Source: Thuidium tamariscinum (Eukaryota > Streptophyta > Bryopsida > Hypnales > Thuidiaceae). Taken from it: a DNA stretch of 64,000 bases. The notes beneath the pieces are model-generated. The model was not told the DNA's origin. It ran no database searches and worked only from the letters and a program-made list of their open reading frames with translations. Made by a program: the position numbers and the translations under genes. The stretch is from the NCBI GenBank assembly GCA_947034885.2, contig OX344753.2:7998001-8062000 (forward strand). Direction: 5' to 3'. Positions 37,891 through 49,635 of the stretch are shown here, piece by piece; positions within the stretch are counted from its first letter, which is position 1, and each line of letters begins with the position of its first letter.

Positions 37891-38462
37891 CGCCGAAAAC
37901 AAAACACTCACCAAACCGAACCGAAACCGCTACAGATTAAAAAAAGAATCTTGCACTCATGATTCGCATGGGAGTGCCAAGCAAGTCAGGTCGATGAAAG
38001 AGGAAAACAGCATTAAGCTTAACGAGAAACGTCGAATGCAGAGAAGTGCATTGACGGAGCATTGATGTTTGAGAAGGAGCGTCTCTAAGGAATAGTAGGT
38101 TTGGTTTTCCGGGTTCGAGGGCCCATCCCCGGTCGTCGTTTTCACTTCGTCTTCTTCACTTTGAACGGATGCACAGTATCCAAACGAGAGAAAAGGAAGA
38201 CGGCCCTAAAACCAAGGTGTTGTATGGCCGTTGCAAAAAATTCTAAAGATTTCTTGTAAGGTATGTGCACCCATAATTTTCACTACCCCAAATCAGACAT
38301 CTATATTTGTATCAAAAAACGATAATAAATTTTAAACATTGATGGCACAAAATGTTTGCAATCAAAATAACTAAGCTTTGAAAATCAAAACATTTGATCC
38401 TAAAAGAGTATGCTATTGATTTTTGGTAAGCTTACAAACAATACTTTGAAATTTCATGATGC
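37891..38462. promoter_or_regulatory. Upstream region of the CARNMT1-like gene
   Basis: Presumptive promoter and 5' UTR of the minus-strand CARNMT1-like gene. Up to about 38220 the sequence is moderately GC-rich and unique-looking, then becomes AT-rich up to the MITE at 38463. Confidence 0.35.
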
Positions 38463-38878
38463 TAAGGTAGGAGGCTCGAATGTTGGAGGGTCATTAGAAA
38501 CCGCTCATGTAGACTCACATGTAATGGACTTGAGGTGGTCTTTAAATGGACCTTCTACTGTCTTTGAATGGATCAATAAAAAAAATATTGTTTATTGAAC
38601 GAACCAATCGTTCTCTTTGCTTACCCCATTTCTCTTTAGAAGCTGTAAGTGAACAATTTATGGAAGACCTATAGTCAGAAATAGGGACATATGACTCATC
38701 TTGTTTGAAAATTCATAAGTAATTCAAAAATGCTTCAAAAAATACGAAACGACTTGGGTTACAATCAAAATCTATTTTTCTTTGTCTGAAAAATGAGCTG
38801 AAAATAATCCCATATAAAAAACCACATGAAAAAGGTGGACCAGCCCGTAGATGGACGCTTTAAGAGCCTCCTACCTTA
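38463..38878. mobile_element. TA-flanked MITE, AAGGTAGGAGGCTC subgroup, copy 5
   Basis: The tips TAAGGTAGGAGGCTC and GAGCCTCCTACCTTA are perfect inverted complements with TA at each end; the element is 416 bp. A short ORF inside carries no recognisable motif. Confidence 0.8.
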
Positions 38879-40132
38879 ATAGCACATGAGTATAATCACT
38901 ACAACTCTAAACCATAAATTATTTTTATTGGATACAAATTATATACATATACTAACCAAACCTATGTATGGAAATAGGACAAGCAATAGGAAAAACATGT
39001 ACACAACAAATTATAGGTTTGCTTGTCATAGTCTAAGGTTTTATTGTAAACAATTGAACATTGAATGAAATAATTGAATAACTAGTTTTCTTAGGTGAAA
39101 ATGTGAAGAATTTTATTTTATTAAAGTAGTGACAAGGGGCATGACATTGCCTACTTAATATTATAAATAGTCAAATAATCACTAATGAAGTTTATCCATT
39201 CGTTCAGATAATGCAAGATTGGATAAAATTTGGATGAATGTTGTCTTATTAATGATATTATAATATATTAATTATATCCAAAATATTGTGAACTTATTCA
39301 TTATAAAAACTCCTAAATTCATATAAATTTGAAATTAGTGTGAATTAAAATTATTTGCTTGTGAATACACTAATTGAATTATGATATCTAGGATAGTAAT
39401 TAAAGTTGGTACCTTTGAGTTTAATGGTGACATATTGATATATGCATAAGAATATGGGAAGAAATTTAGAATAATATAGTTTGAATTATTGAAGATATTT
39501 TTTTACATTTTATTTTTTTAATTGTTATTATACAATATTAAATTAGTCCAAAAACTTTACCCTACATTTATGATCATAGAAACAATTTAAGATTAAAGAG
39601 CTTAACTTCATCACAAAGCTTAGAAACTATGGGTTGTTAATGAGTATTATGTCATTACTATTATTTCATAGGTGCACACATTATTTTTCAACTTATCACA
39701 TCATTACAATGCACAAGATTAATGCCAAGAATTGGCATTACTTTTAAGAACTTTAGAATAAAAAAAGTTGATAAATCAAGCTAGCTTTAATCTCGAGAAA
39801 CTCATAGATTTCAAGCCTTGAATAAAAAATTATGGACAAAATAGAGGAAATGTTTGAGAATGTCAAAGAAAATATCCCTTTTAATCTATCTCTAAATTTT
39901 GTTCAAACCTTTTGATTGGAGTCTTGAAATCTCAAACAAGATTTTAAAGATAAAAACTAGCTTGATTTACCAATTTTTCTATGTTCAAATTCTTTTGAAA
40001 GAAATCATTTTACTATGCCTAAATGAGGTTTAAATTTCTAATTTGAACACGATTCCTACTTTTCAATTGACTTCAATATAAGAGACAAAATGGATTTCAA
40101 TTTGAGTCTTGCAACTTCAATTTCTATTGTGA
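38879..40132. other. AT-rich spacer, nothing recognised
   Basis: About 1.25 kb of AT-rich sequence without exons or bounded repeats that I could support. Confidence 0.4.
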
Positions 40133-40140
40133 ATTTCTAG

Positions 40141-40438
40141 CTAGGGGAGGAGACTTCCCGTTTTTTAATAACCTACATGCGGCGGAATATAGGGTACATT
40201 TAAATAATCTCAGATAAAATTAATAAAACATTTACATATAAATTAGGGGACATTAAAAAGGCAAAGTGTTTTAAAAATAAAATAGGGATGATAATATGGC
40301 TGATTTTTCCGCTTTATGGTAAAATAGGGTCTCTTTTAATGTTTCCAAGTAATGATTAGAAGTAATTGATAGCCCCCCTAAAAATACCCCACCGCCGCAC
40401 GTGGGTCCCCCAAATATACAAGAAGTGTCCTCCCTGGG
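40141..40438. mobile_element. 298-bp hAT-type MITE, copy 2
   Basis: It has the same length, orientation and nearly the same sequence as 11080-11377. It starts CTAGGGGAGGAGACTTCCC and ends GAAGTGTCCTCCCTGGG. It is flanked by a perfect 8-bp duplication ATTTCTAG (40133-40140 and 40439-40446). The identical length and close similarity of the copies indicate recent activity. Confidence 0.9.
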
Positions 40439-40446
40439 ATTTCTAG

Positions 40447-41949
40447 AATTTAGAAATATATAGTAGCTTTTTCAAATACAAATTTCATTTCAATTAGTAC
40501 TAGGAGTAATAGATATGCTATCTTGAGCACAATTTACTCTTAATTAAGCAACAAAAAAATCCTCAAAAGCTTGAAATTAAATTTTTAAAATCCATTTCTC
40601 ATAGATCATTTTTTTTTCTATATGGAAAGCTTTGATTCATTCCATTTGGATTAATAATATAAAATTATGGAACTTCTTATTTGGGGGGCAATTATAGCAT
40701 TGGCTTCTTTAAAAAATGACATATTGGATTCATTTTAGAACTAAATACTTACAAGATTTAAGAAAAAGTTCATCAAGATTTAGTTTTCCTTGCAAGAACA
40801 ATTGTCACACTTGGAATTGGTGTGTTATAATTCTACCTTAGAGATATTAAGAATTTAATTTTTCCTTCTATCTCATGCCTTCTCCTAAACAATTTATCAA
40901 GAACAAAAATCAAGTGGTTTTGGTTTTAATTTTTTTCTAGACTCTCAACTCAATTCTTTATAATAATTTTTTTGTAATTCAAACTTTCTAGTTTCAAAAA
41001 ATTAAATTCAAGAAGTTTCAAAGTCAAATAATCTAACCATACAAGGTATAAAATATTTGTTTTTTTCTATTGAAATGTAAATATTTTGCAATCTATGTTG
41101 TCAAAGTTTCAAGAAATTCTTTCATACATTCTTACATTAGTCTAGTGCAAGATTCTGTTGTTAGATATGCAAAAATTGATTTTTAAAAGGCTTTGCTCTT
41201 TGCAATAGAAATGGAAGATTTGAGTGTTTTAGTATAAGTTAAAGTTGGAATTTGCGAAATTCAATGTGTTTGAGATTATGTCTAAGAGTCCTTAATAATG
41301 GAAAATCAATAATTTGTAATGCTCACATTTCCATTTAGTGGTGCTTACATTGTTTATAGTTCTTCTGCAATAGAAGAATTGTGAATAATTTTCCAAAATA
41401 GGACCTTTGATGCTAAAAGTAAACTACAAAAGGTATCAAATTTCACAAAATTCTGAAAATAAGACTTTGGCAAGATTTTATTTAGTACTAATATGGTAAG
41501 TTTTGTTGACACCAAATATGAAATATCAGAAATGCCTTAGGCATCCAGAGCTTAAATAATACGGAGTATTACATACAGAACGCGTATATACCGTACATAC
41601 TAAAAGACGTGGCCAATTAACATACGGGCTAAAGCTCGGCATGAAAGTTGTCAATATATGAGCGAGGCACCGTGGAAAGCACACTCATACCCTGGCTGAT
41701 AACCAGGCACTGCGCTGATGCGAGCGTCATCGTTCAGGGCCTCAGGGGAGCGCCTTGAGAGGCTTTGATTAGGGCTCTCTGAATTCGCAAGGAGAGTTCG
41801 GAATGCGGAGGACGGTGGGGCTGAGATCTCGGCTTCCCGTGCCTTGCATCAGTGCATTCTCAGCGGCACTTTTGTATTAGCACAGATCGGTCGAAATCCG
41901 TGTTATCGCCGGGATCGCTTCAGCTCGTTAGGGTTTGAAGAACAGGACA
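40447..41949. other. AT-rich spacer, then NDUFS1 promoter region
   Basis: Bases 40447 to about 41530 are AT-rich without supportable features. From about 41530 the GC content rises, and 41600-41949 is the likely promoter and 5' UTR of NDUFS1. No TATA box was confidently placed. Confidence 0.4.
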
Positions 41950-44900
41950 ATGGGTTGTAGGGGACGGCAAACCGTGAAGCTGCTGCAGGAGGTGGCAGCC
42001 ATTCCGTTGTTCCGGAACACCTTGAGGCAGAGTCATACGTTTGCACCTGTGACCTCTCGTCTTCTCCACCCAATTGCGGAGAGGGATTCCGATGGACAAG
42101 CTTTGCCTTCGCGAACCCGATTGGGTGGTGTGCGCCACTCGACCAGTGCTGCACTGGCCTCGAATAGGGTGAAGGCAGAGAAAGCGGAAGTGGAAACGAT
42201 TGAAGTGAGTGTGGATGGTTTGCCTGTTCAAGTGCCCAAAGGCATGACCGTGCTGCAGGCCTGCGAGCTGGGAGGGGTGACGATTCCCAGGTTCTGTTAC
42301 CACAGTCGCCTCTCTATTGCTGGAAATTGCCGCATGTGTCTCGTGGAGGTCGAAAAGACTCCCAAACCCGTGGCCTCGTGCGCTATGCCTGCTTTACCAG
42401 GTTCGAATTAGAATCTTTCATTTTTGCTCGCAAGTCGGGTAGTGTAATAGGATCTTGATTAGTAGGATCTTTGGTTTGTGAAACAGAAGGACATTTAGGT
42501 AACCTAGATATCTTAAAGGCGACTGTTTTTCTGATCTCAAAATTTTGGCTGAGGGAATGGGCGAAAAACTTTGATCAATGCATTAGCGAATGGAATAGAA
42601 TCATATCACAGCTTGTTTTATATTCCATATTTTGCCGACAGTTCAACAACATTCTATGGATTTTTAAAGTGGAAATCAAAGGGGACGTAGAGTTGGCTCT
42701 AGATTGTCCCTGGAATTTTTCGTGCCTCAAGAATGTCCAATTAAGGGGTTAAAAATTCAACTCACATTAGTTGCATTTCGGATGGTGTCTTGGAGGTATA
42801 CTGACCTTAAGAGGCTGAGTGGTTTACAGGCATGAAAATCAAGACCGATACACCATTGGCTAAGAAAGCGAGGGAGGGAGTAATGGAGTTTTTGTTGATG
42901 AACCATCCATTGGATTGTCCTATTTGCGATCAAGGTGGAGAATGTGATCTTCAGGATCAGGCTATGGTATTTGGATCCGATCGTGGCCGTTTTATTGACA
43001 TGAAAAGATCCGTGCTTGATAAGAACCTTGGACCTCTTGTGAAAACCATCATGACTCGATGCATTCAATGTACCAGGTTAGTCCCTTAGATGCACATTTT
43101 CGGGTCCGTAACGCATGCACTCAGTGGGGATTATGTTTCAACTTGCCGGGGAATCATGATTACTGGTGGTTTGTGAATTTCTCTTTTACTTGCGGACCTA
43201 TATAACAACTGGCTCTTTATGTGCTTTGCATTTAATCCTTTTATTGATAGATTCGTAAAAATTCGCAAACTCATGTATGGCTCGCATCATTACGTGAGTA
43301 CTTGGTTCACTGATTGCATTGGATACTATTCCAGGTGTGTGAGATTTGCGAAGGAAATAGCTGGTGTAGAGGATCTGGGCGTACTTGGACGTGGAGGAAG
43401 TGAAGAGATTGGAACGTATGTTGAAAACTTGATGATCAGCGAGTTATCTGGCAATGTGATCGACATTTGCCCTGTTGGTGCATTAACGTCCAAACCATAT
43501 GCATTCACAGCCAGACCCTGGGAGTTGAAGAGCACTGAGAGTATTGACGTTTTGGACGCTGTTGGCTCAAACATCCGCATCAATAGCCGTGGACCTGAAG
43601 TGATGCGTATTATTCCTCGTCTCCATGAGGTTTGTTTCGTGGCTACTTCTCAATTGAAACACTTACTGTATATTGTGATTTTTTTATAGGAATTCCAGTG
43701 GGATTGAATTATTTATGGCCTTTCGATTGTTATCAATTTTTATTATTGATTATAATCGGAATATACATCACTATGTCCTTATTGGATATGGTGCAGGAAA
43801 TCAACGAGGAGTGGCTCGGAGATAAATCAAGGTTCAGTTACGATGGTCTCAAGCGTCAGCGATTGAGCGAGCCAATGATTCGTCGCCCTGATGGCCAGTT
43901 ACAGGCAGTTTCCTGGAAAGATGCTCTTGAAGCTGTTGCTGAAGCAGCTTTCAAAGTGAAGCCTGAGGAGATAGTAGGCATAGCTGGCAAGCTGGCAGAT
44001 GCAGAGTCCATGTTGGCGTTGAAGGATTTTCTGAACAGATTGGGTTGTGAGCGCCTCTGGGCTGAAGGAGATGGTAAATCCGTCGATGCAGACTTGAGAT
44101 CCAGGTTCTTGTTGAACACTGGTATTGCCGCCCTTGAGCAGGCAGACGTCTGTCTCTTAATTGGAACTCAGGTAATGCAACTCAAGTTCTGAATCTTGAA
44201 TTTACCTCCTGAGTATGTCACAAGGTTGGATGCTCCAACACTGCCAATTACCATTAAAGGGTTGCAGTCGGATATCCGGGTTCAAACGTGTTGAGATGTA
44301 CCTTGCATCAAAAAAATTAGCTGCTTCTACAGTTAGTTCGAAAATCTCAAAGTTGGAAGTTATTGGTGTAGTGTTCTTTTTATGTCCCCACCCTATATTC
44401 AGTATCAACCTTTTGGTAGATTGGCCTGTGGATGGTTTTATAATGGGGAAAGTTTTAGAGCACCCTACTATATCACATATTCAGATTAGAGTTATTACTT
44501 TAGAGCTGCCTGAATTCGAATAATCATGCTCTCGCTTAGTACAGATGGACCTGTGTGCTAGCTTTATATATCCACAACATCCGTTTTCTTTTATTCTTTC
44601 ATTTGTGACATTTGGTTTTCATCTTATTGTTTGAATCTAATAGTTGATAGTTTAATATGTTTTCCATGCACCTAGCACTACTATGGGATTACAAAAGCTC
44701 TGACCATCAACGCTTTACTGTTTCCTTTCTATTTCTGAAGTGCGTCGTTAAAAGATGACTAATTTAGATGTTTTAACGTGTTATGTAGTGACTATTGTGG
44801 AGGTTTGACTGTATGTGAGATTTGTGACTCCATTAGAGTGTTTTGATGTTTGTTATCTTGATTGCAGCTCCGTTGGGAGGCACCTTTGGTGAACGCCAGG

Positions 44901-45788
44901 CTGAGAAAAGCCGTGAGGTTCAACAAGACCAAGGTGGCTGTTGTGGGTGCTGAGGTGGATTTGGCCTATCCCCATCAGCACCTAGGTGTTAGCACTGACA
45001 CGCTTTTGGAGATTGCGGAAGGACGACACCCATTCTGTGCGGAGTTGGCATCAGCTGAGCGACCTGTGGTCATTGTGGGTAGTGGGGCACTGGAACGCTC
45101 AGATAAAGCAGCGATTATGGCTGCATTGGACATCATCGCACAGCAGAGTACCCTCATTCGAGACGACTGGTTTGGGGCTAATGTTTTGCTTCTTAACGCT
45201 TCTCAGGCCGCAGCCCGGGATCTGGGCTTTCTGCCAGGTGCCAGGGCATCAAAATCTGAGGCAAAGTTCTTGTATCTTCTGGGAGCGGATGACTTAACTC
45301 CTGCTGATATCCCGGAGGATGCTTTTGTGGTGTACCAAGGCCATCACGGTGATCGTAGCGCATACCGAGCCAATGTGATCCTTCCCGGTGCGGCGTACAC
45401 TGAGAAGGAGGGTACTTATGAGAACCTTGAAGGCCGGCCCCAGCAAACAAGCCCTGCTGTGCCCACTGTTGGGGATGCTCGTGACGATTGGAAAATTATT
45501 CGTGCACTATCCGAAGTTGCTGGGAAGACGCTTCCGTATGATACTGCTAATGGCTTGCGAGCTCGAATGCTGGCTGTTTCTCCTAATTTGTTACGAGTTG
45601 ATGAAGTGGAGTTGCCCACAGATTGGTCTCTGGACCTGGACACGAGACCAACTTCCGCCTTCGAATCTTCTCCTCTTCCGAAGGCGATTGAAAATTATTA
45701 CATGACTGACGCCATTTCACGGGCCTCGCGAACCATGGCACAATGCACCAACACACTGACAAAGCGCCAAGCAGAACCATCACAGTAG
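41950..45788 (+). CDS. NDUFS1: NADH:ubiquinone oxidoreductase 75-kDa subunit, mitochondrial complex I
   Basis: Five exons: 41950-42400, 42830-43076, 43335-43629, 43797-44171, 44868-45788, all GT-AG and frame-consistent, encoding about 762 residues. This subunit sits in the N module of complex I in the mitochondrial matrix and carries three Fe-S clusters on the electron path from NADH. An Arg/Ser-rich N-terminus (about residues 1-70) looks like a mitochondrial presequence. The ferredoxin-like domain has C116, C127, C130 and C144 (2Fe-2S); H176, C180, C183 and C189 form the His-Cys3 4Fe-4S site; C228, C231, C234 and C278 (RCIQCTRCVRFA ... ICPVGAL) form the next 4Fe-4S site. The rest is the molybdopterin-oxidoreductase-like domain, with [20 protein letters not shown] and [18 protein letters not shown]. 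All ligands are present and the length is normal for plants. The start is the first [13 protein letters not shown]. Confidence 0.96.
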
Positions 45789-46110
45789 GAGATTGTACTC
45801 TTTGCCTGTCAGTGGCGGTGCTTCATGCAATAAAAGTGTCACCGACAAGGACACCATTGGTTCGCAAGTTTCATAGCCTCTTTGGATCGATGATCCTTTT
45901 GTCAAATCCCAGAGTTTGGTGTTTTTACTTGTTTCAGTTTGAATTCCACCAGTATTTTGGCTTGTTTTCATGCTGGCTTCCTTTTTCGCATTACTCTTAG
46001 ACGAGTGACAGGGCTTCGTAGCGAGCCTAGTGCTCAAATTCTTGAACCCAAGGCTGATTCCGTATTTTAGATCTGCATAGTGAACGTCACCAGGAGTGGG
46101 TGGTGCCTAT

Positions 46111-46239
46111 CAGGGCTTTTTTTTCTGGCGAAATTTCGCCAGATTCTCAGAATTCTGACCACTACTGCTTAGTCCCTCCAAAATCTGGCCACTGTAGTGA
46201 GGCCAGCAGGGGGGACACTGGTCCAAAAAAAAAGCCCTG
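46111..46239. mobile_element. 129-bp hAT MITE with preserved empty site
   Basis: The ends CAGGGCTTTTTTTTCTGG and CCAAAAAAAAAGCCCTG are inverted complements. The flanks are a perfect 8-bp duplication GTGCCTAT (46103-46110 and 46240-46247). CAGGG ends and 8 bp define a hAT-type MITE. The duplicated block at about 51340-51350 reads GGCGCCTATGGATTG, with a single copy of the target and no insert, so this is a direct empty-site comparison. Confidence 0.93.
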
Positions 46240-47289
46240 GTGCCTATAGATTGAATTTGGATTGCACCACGATGAACCTATTTGGGATGATTCACCGTAA
46301 AACTGTTTGAACTGGACCGTGTTTGGCTTATATAAATGCTTGGTGTAGCTAGCATAATGTTTCTGACCGTCTGGAAATTTCTCCTAATGGTTGCATAGTG
46401 AGTGTCGTAAAATCTCCCTTGACCCAACTAATTTGGAGACTGTAAATATTCCTGATTCTTCTTTTGGTCGCCTTTCATTTCAGAATAGAGTATCATCCAG
46501 TCAGTGAAGTCAGTCTTAGTCGGTTCTGATTATTGTAAAGGGCAATTTTGAGAGGTAAATCTAGTAGAAAGAACGCATAGCCAAAATGGTCCCTTTCTCG
46601 GTGGCGTTCTCTAATTACGCCCGTTGAAGATTTCAGTCATGCATCTGCTGGTAGGGGAGGCAATTGCATACCTGCAGGACATTTGTAGGCCATTTGCACA
46701 GTTGCTGTATCTTATCAATTCAATCCATGAACAACTAGATTTACAATCCCACAGATCTTAGCACATCGACACAACACTCCTGAACCTACGATCGTATATG
46801 ACAGGTCCCTTTCTATTTCAAAGATGTATGCAAGTCTCCATGGTGGGCAGGAAAACTTGAATGTAATGTTGTCGATGGCATTCCAATCGAAATACGTAGA
46901 CACCTTCGGATGAGTCTAGCATAGGAACGCCACGTACATGATTTCCACTCCATCTCCGCCACTGACAAGAGAAACTGCAACCTCCTCTGGCTTGGAATCG
47001 AAAGCTTTCACTGCATCTTTGAGAGACGACGAGTGCTATCAAGAGCACGCCAATTGAAGTCCTTGTCGTCATGACTCCCTTCGAAACGTCATCCTGGTGC
47101 TCCTCTACCACGCACAAATTTGAATTCCAAATCTTAACCTCAGGCAACTCCTGCCGGATATTTCTCAAGAGAGAAGTGGTGATCAAGCTTCGATCACACT
47201 GTCCACTTCATGAGAACCACTGTGCCCTGCCCTGTGCCATTGCCACAACCAAAACTAAAGGAAAAAAAAAATTCTAGTTTATTAGAACC

Positions 47290-47445
47290 AAAAATAACTC
47301 AAAATTTCATAACTTTCTCACCGTGAGTTGGAATGCCACAAAACAAAGCCCCTACATCCCTCCTCACCAAGAGCTTTCCAATGATACCAAGAATGTGACC
47401 GAGGGACGCATGATCTAGGAGATCTCAAGGTAAGAAACAAACAAA
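47290..47445. repeat. Dispersed ~150-bp repeat, copy 2
   Basis: Inverted relative of 25021-25160. It lies directly left of the TIR element at 47456 and interrupts duplication unit 1, so it also arrived by insertion or belongs to a composite insertion. Confidence 0.6.
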
Positions 47446-47455
47446 CAACCTATAG

Positions 47456-48188
47456 GGGTCATTGCAAGAAAGACTGACCGATTTATGTAGCGTTTTCCAC
47501 AGTACTGTTGAAATTTTCAGGAGTACTGTATAATTAGAAAAACAATTTTTAAAAAATGTAAAAAATATGTTTTATATATATACCTCTAAGAAGAAGGTAC
47601 CCTAGGAAGGAAAAGTGTAGAAAAATTCTCTAAGTAGGAGAACTAGAAAAGTGCAAATTTTCATGAAAATAGGTACTTTGACAAATTAATTTGTAAAAAA
47701 TAGGAAAAAGAATTTTAAAAAAAACTAAAAATTGGCAATTGGGAAAAACTTTATGATGAAGAGATTTTACCAAAAGAATGATCTCAAAACCATCTTAAAT
47801 GTTCAAAAGTATGTGCGCAAGGGAGGTCTGTTTGCGCACATGTAGAGGAAAGAGAATAATGATTTTTGAGAATTCCTTTGGTAGAAACATGCCTATCTAG
47901 TATGGGAATAGGCCACAGAAATTTCAACTTTAGATCATTAATTTTGGATGCTCCCCAATACTAAAAACCCCTAAACCGCAAAGTGTGACAAATTAGCTTA
48001 ATTGAAATTTAATTATAAAATGATTTTTGAAAATTTCTGAAAAATAAGGAATTTGATTGTTGTCATATCAGAAATCTTTAGTCAAAATTTCAAGTTAATA
48101 TGGTTCATACTTTAAAAGTTATTATCAATAACAACTTCGACATTCAAAGTGTGACGCAAAATAGTACCAGTCTTTCTTGCAATCACCC
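47456..48188. mobile_element. 733-bp TIR transposon, GGGTnATTGC-end family, copy B
   Basis: The left tip is GGGTCATTGCAAGAAAGACT and the right tip is AGTCTTTCTTGCAATCACCC. The flanks are a perfect 4-bp duplication ATAG (47452-47455 and 48189-48192). It is inserted into duplication unit 1 between blocks b and c. No coding capacity. Confidence 0.88.
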
Positions 48189-48659
48189 ATAGATGTACAG
48201 TAGCCAGCCACTCTCAATTGTCCCTTTGATTTTACCATTCAAAAGAATTTTGTATAATATAAAATATAAAATGACATATTTTGTCTTGTCTTATGAACAA
48301 TCAATTCTTATGCTATTTCAATCAAAATAGCAAATTTGAACTTCAAAAAAACAAAATTCCATTTCTAGTGAATTATTTCAATGAAAATCATTGGTGATGA
48401 ATTTTTTAATTCACTTTCAGCAGTATGTAGGAAACATCCATATGCACATTTCTCCTTCACAAAGCACCACCAAAAAATTTTAGAATTTCCTTTCAAACAG
48501 TTTCAAAAGTTGGAGTGACAATGTCCAAATTTTGAAGATTAGATATTTCTATATTGTGATTCGGCTTCACTTGGATGACAATTGAGTGGATGACAAATCG
48601 AAGCGGGCAGGTGGAATTTTTTTCTTAAATTTGGATGACACCGGGCTTGGTCACAAACA

Positions 48660-49105
48660 CTGAAGTCGCACGGGCTTGCGAGGGTGAAACTGAACATGGC
48701 CCTTTTGGTGCTCCCAAGCTGCGATGCTGGGACGATGCTGGGATGCTCTTACCCCAGCAGAGATGCGGATTACCTCGACGAAGGGAATCCCAGAATAGCT
48801 GCCATCGCCAGCGATCAGTTAACTAAACTTCGTCTGTACAGCTGCCGTTTGCCCCCACTGGCCCCCGGCCACTTGTCCTAGTAGCCCTCAATCTCTGGAT
48901 GGCCGGGTACCGTGGATTTCCAAATCGTCGGTACAGGCGCTGACGGGGACAACTCAGGCATAAGCGAGTGCACATTGTCTTGAGCAATCTCTCACTTGGG
49001 TCGCAATTAATCAGCTGTGCTTGGGCTTCATATCCCCGTCGGTTCCACTGCGCTGCATTTCGTCTCAATCTAGCCGTGTTGTGCGTTTTCGTTGCAGTAG
49101 CGGGA
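48660..49105 (+). promoter_or_regulatory. GC-richer promoter/leader-like block upstream of the membrane-protein gene
   Basis: This conserved block lies 0.5-1.0 kb upstream of the first candidate ATG of the membrane-protein gene. It contains GGGGACAACTCAGGCATAAG, CACATTGTCTTGAGCAAT and CACTTGGGTCGCAA, all retained in its copy at 57310-57745. Its conservation and GC content against the AT-rich surroundings suggest regulatory or transcribed leader sequence. Open reading frames differ between the copies, so I do not read it as coding. Confidence 0.45.
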
Positions 49106-49296
49106 ATCTTTTGAATTGGTCGGGCAGGCGCATCGGCTTCTTCGACTCTGAACTCTGTCGACCGACGAGGTGCAGCTCCAACTTAGCACCACTATCGATC
49201 CGCAATTAAGTTGCTTTTATATCGAGCGCCCTGAATCATTTTGCATCTACGACCAGCTAGTTCCGCACAAGTGCACTGCGGGAGCTTGATCTGGCG

Positions 49297-49308
49297 TTTG
49301 TATTTATA
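49297..49308 (+). promoter_or_regulatory. Candidate TATA box of the membrane-protein gene
   Basis: TATTTATATAC lies about 330 bp upstream of the first candidate ATG (49636). Position and strand fit, but AT-rich DNA makes chance matches common. Confidence 0.25.
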
Positions 49309-49425
49309 TACTTGAAGCTGTACGTGTGGATGCTGTTCTTCCTTGCAGTGAAGGGAAGCGAGCTTTGATCTTTGTGAAGAGGTAATAGAATCGATTACTA
49401 CTTGATTACTAGCTTTCTCGATCCC

Positions 49426-49480
49426 CTAAACCCAAACTCTAAACCCAAACTCTAAACCCAAACTCTTCAACCCAAACTCT
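49426..49480 (+). repeat. Short tandem array with telo-box-like units
   Basis: About three 15-bp units of CTAAACCCAAACTCT followed by a diverged fourth. The unit resembles the plant telomere repeat and the telo-box promoter motif (AAACCCTAA). It lies in the leader/promoter of the membrane-protein gene. Confidence 0.7.
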
Positions 49481-49635
49481 GAAGAGTACATCGTTTTCAC
49501 TCTTTTGTACTTCGTTTTGTGTCTCATGAGATGCAGCACCATGCGTTCATCGGCTCCTTAATTTGTGCAGTACGTCGAAGCGTCCATGTTTTGAGCAGTT
49601 AGCACGTTCTTATTACGTACGTCTTCAGTTTCAGA

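Larger units (their letters stand above)
46042..49105. repeat. Segmental duplication, unit 1 (blocks a-d)
   Basis: Four blocks recur in the same order and orientation to the right of the membrane-protein gene. Block a 46042-46560 matches 51272-51665; block b 46963-47205 matches 51687-51860 and again 52205-52365; block c 48195-48560 matches 52375-52775; block d 48660-49105 matches 57310-57745. Unit 1 holds insertions absent from unit 2: a 129-bp hAT MITE, a 733-bp TIR element and a ~150-bp repeat. Unit 2 lacks about 400 bp present at 46561-46962 and has gained several elements of its own. Short ORFs within the blocks show no recognised protein. Confidence 0.85.

Noticed and set aside
41903..42303. 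Antisense ORFs over NDUFS1 exon 1
   Set aside because: The plus strand carries a complete, conserved NDUFS1 exon with all Fe-S ligands; the minus-strand frames are shadows.
44215..44523. 102-codon plus-strand ORF within NDUFS1 intron 4
   Set aside because: It lies inside the intron between well-supported exons and has no recognisable features.
49426..49480. Interstitial telomere or CRISPR-like array
   Set aside because: Only three short units, too few and degenerate for a telomeric tract, and CRISPR is not expected in this eukaryotic context.
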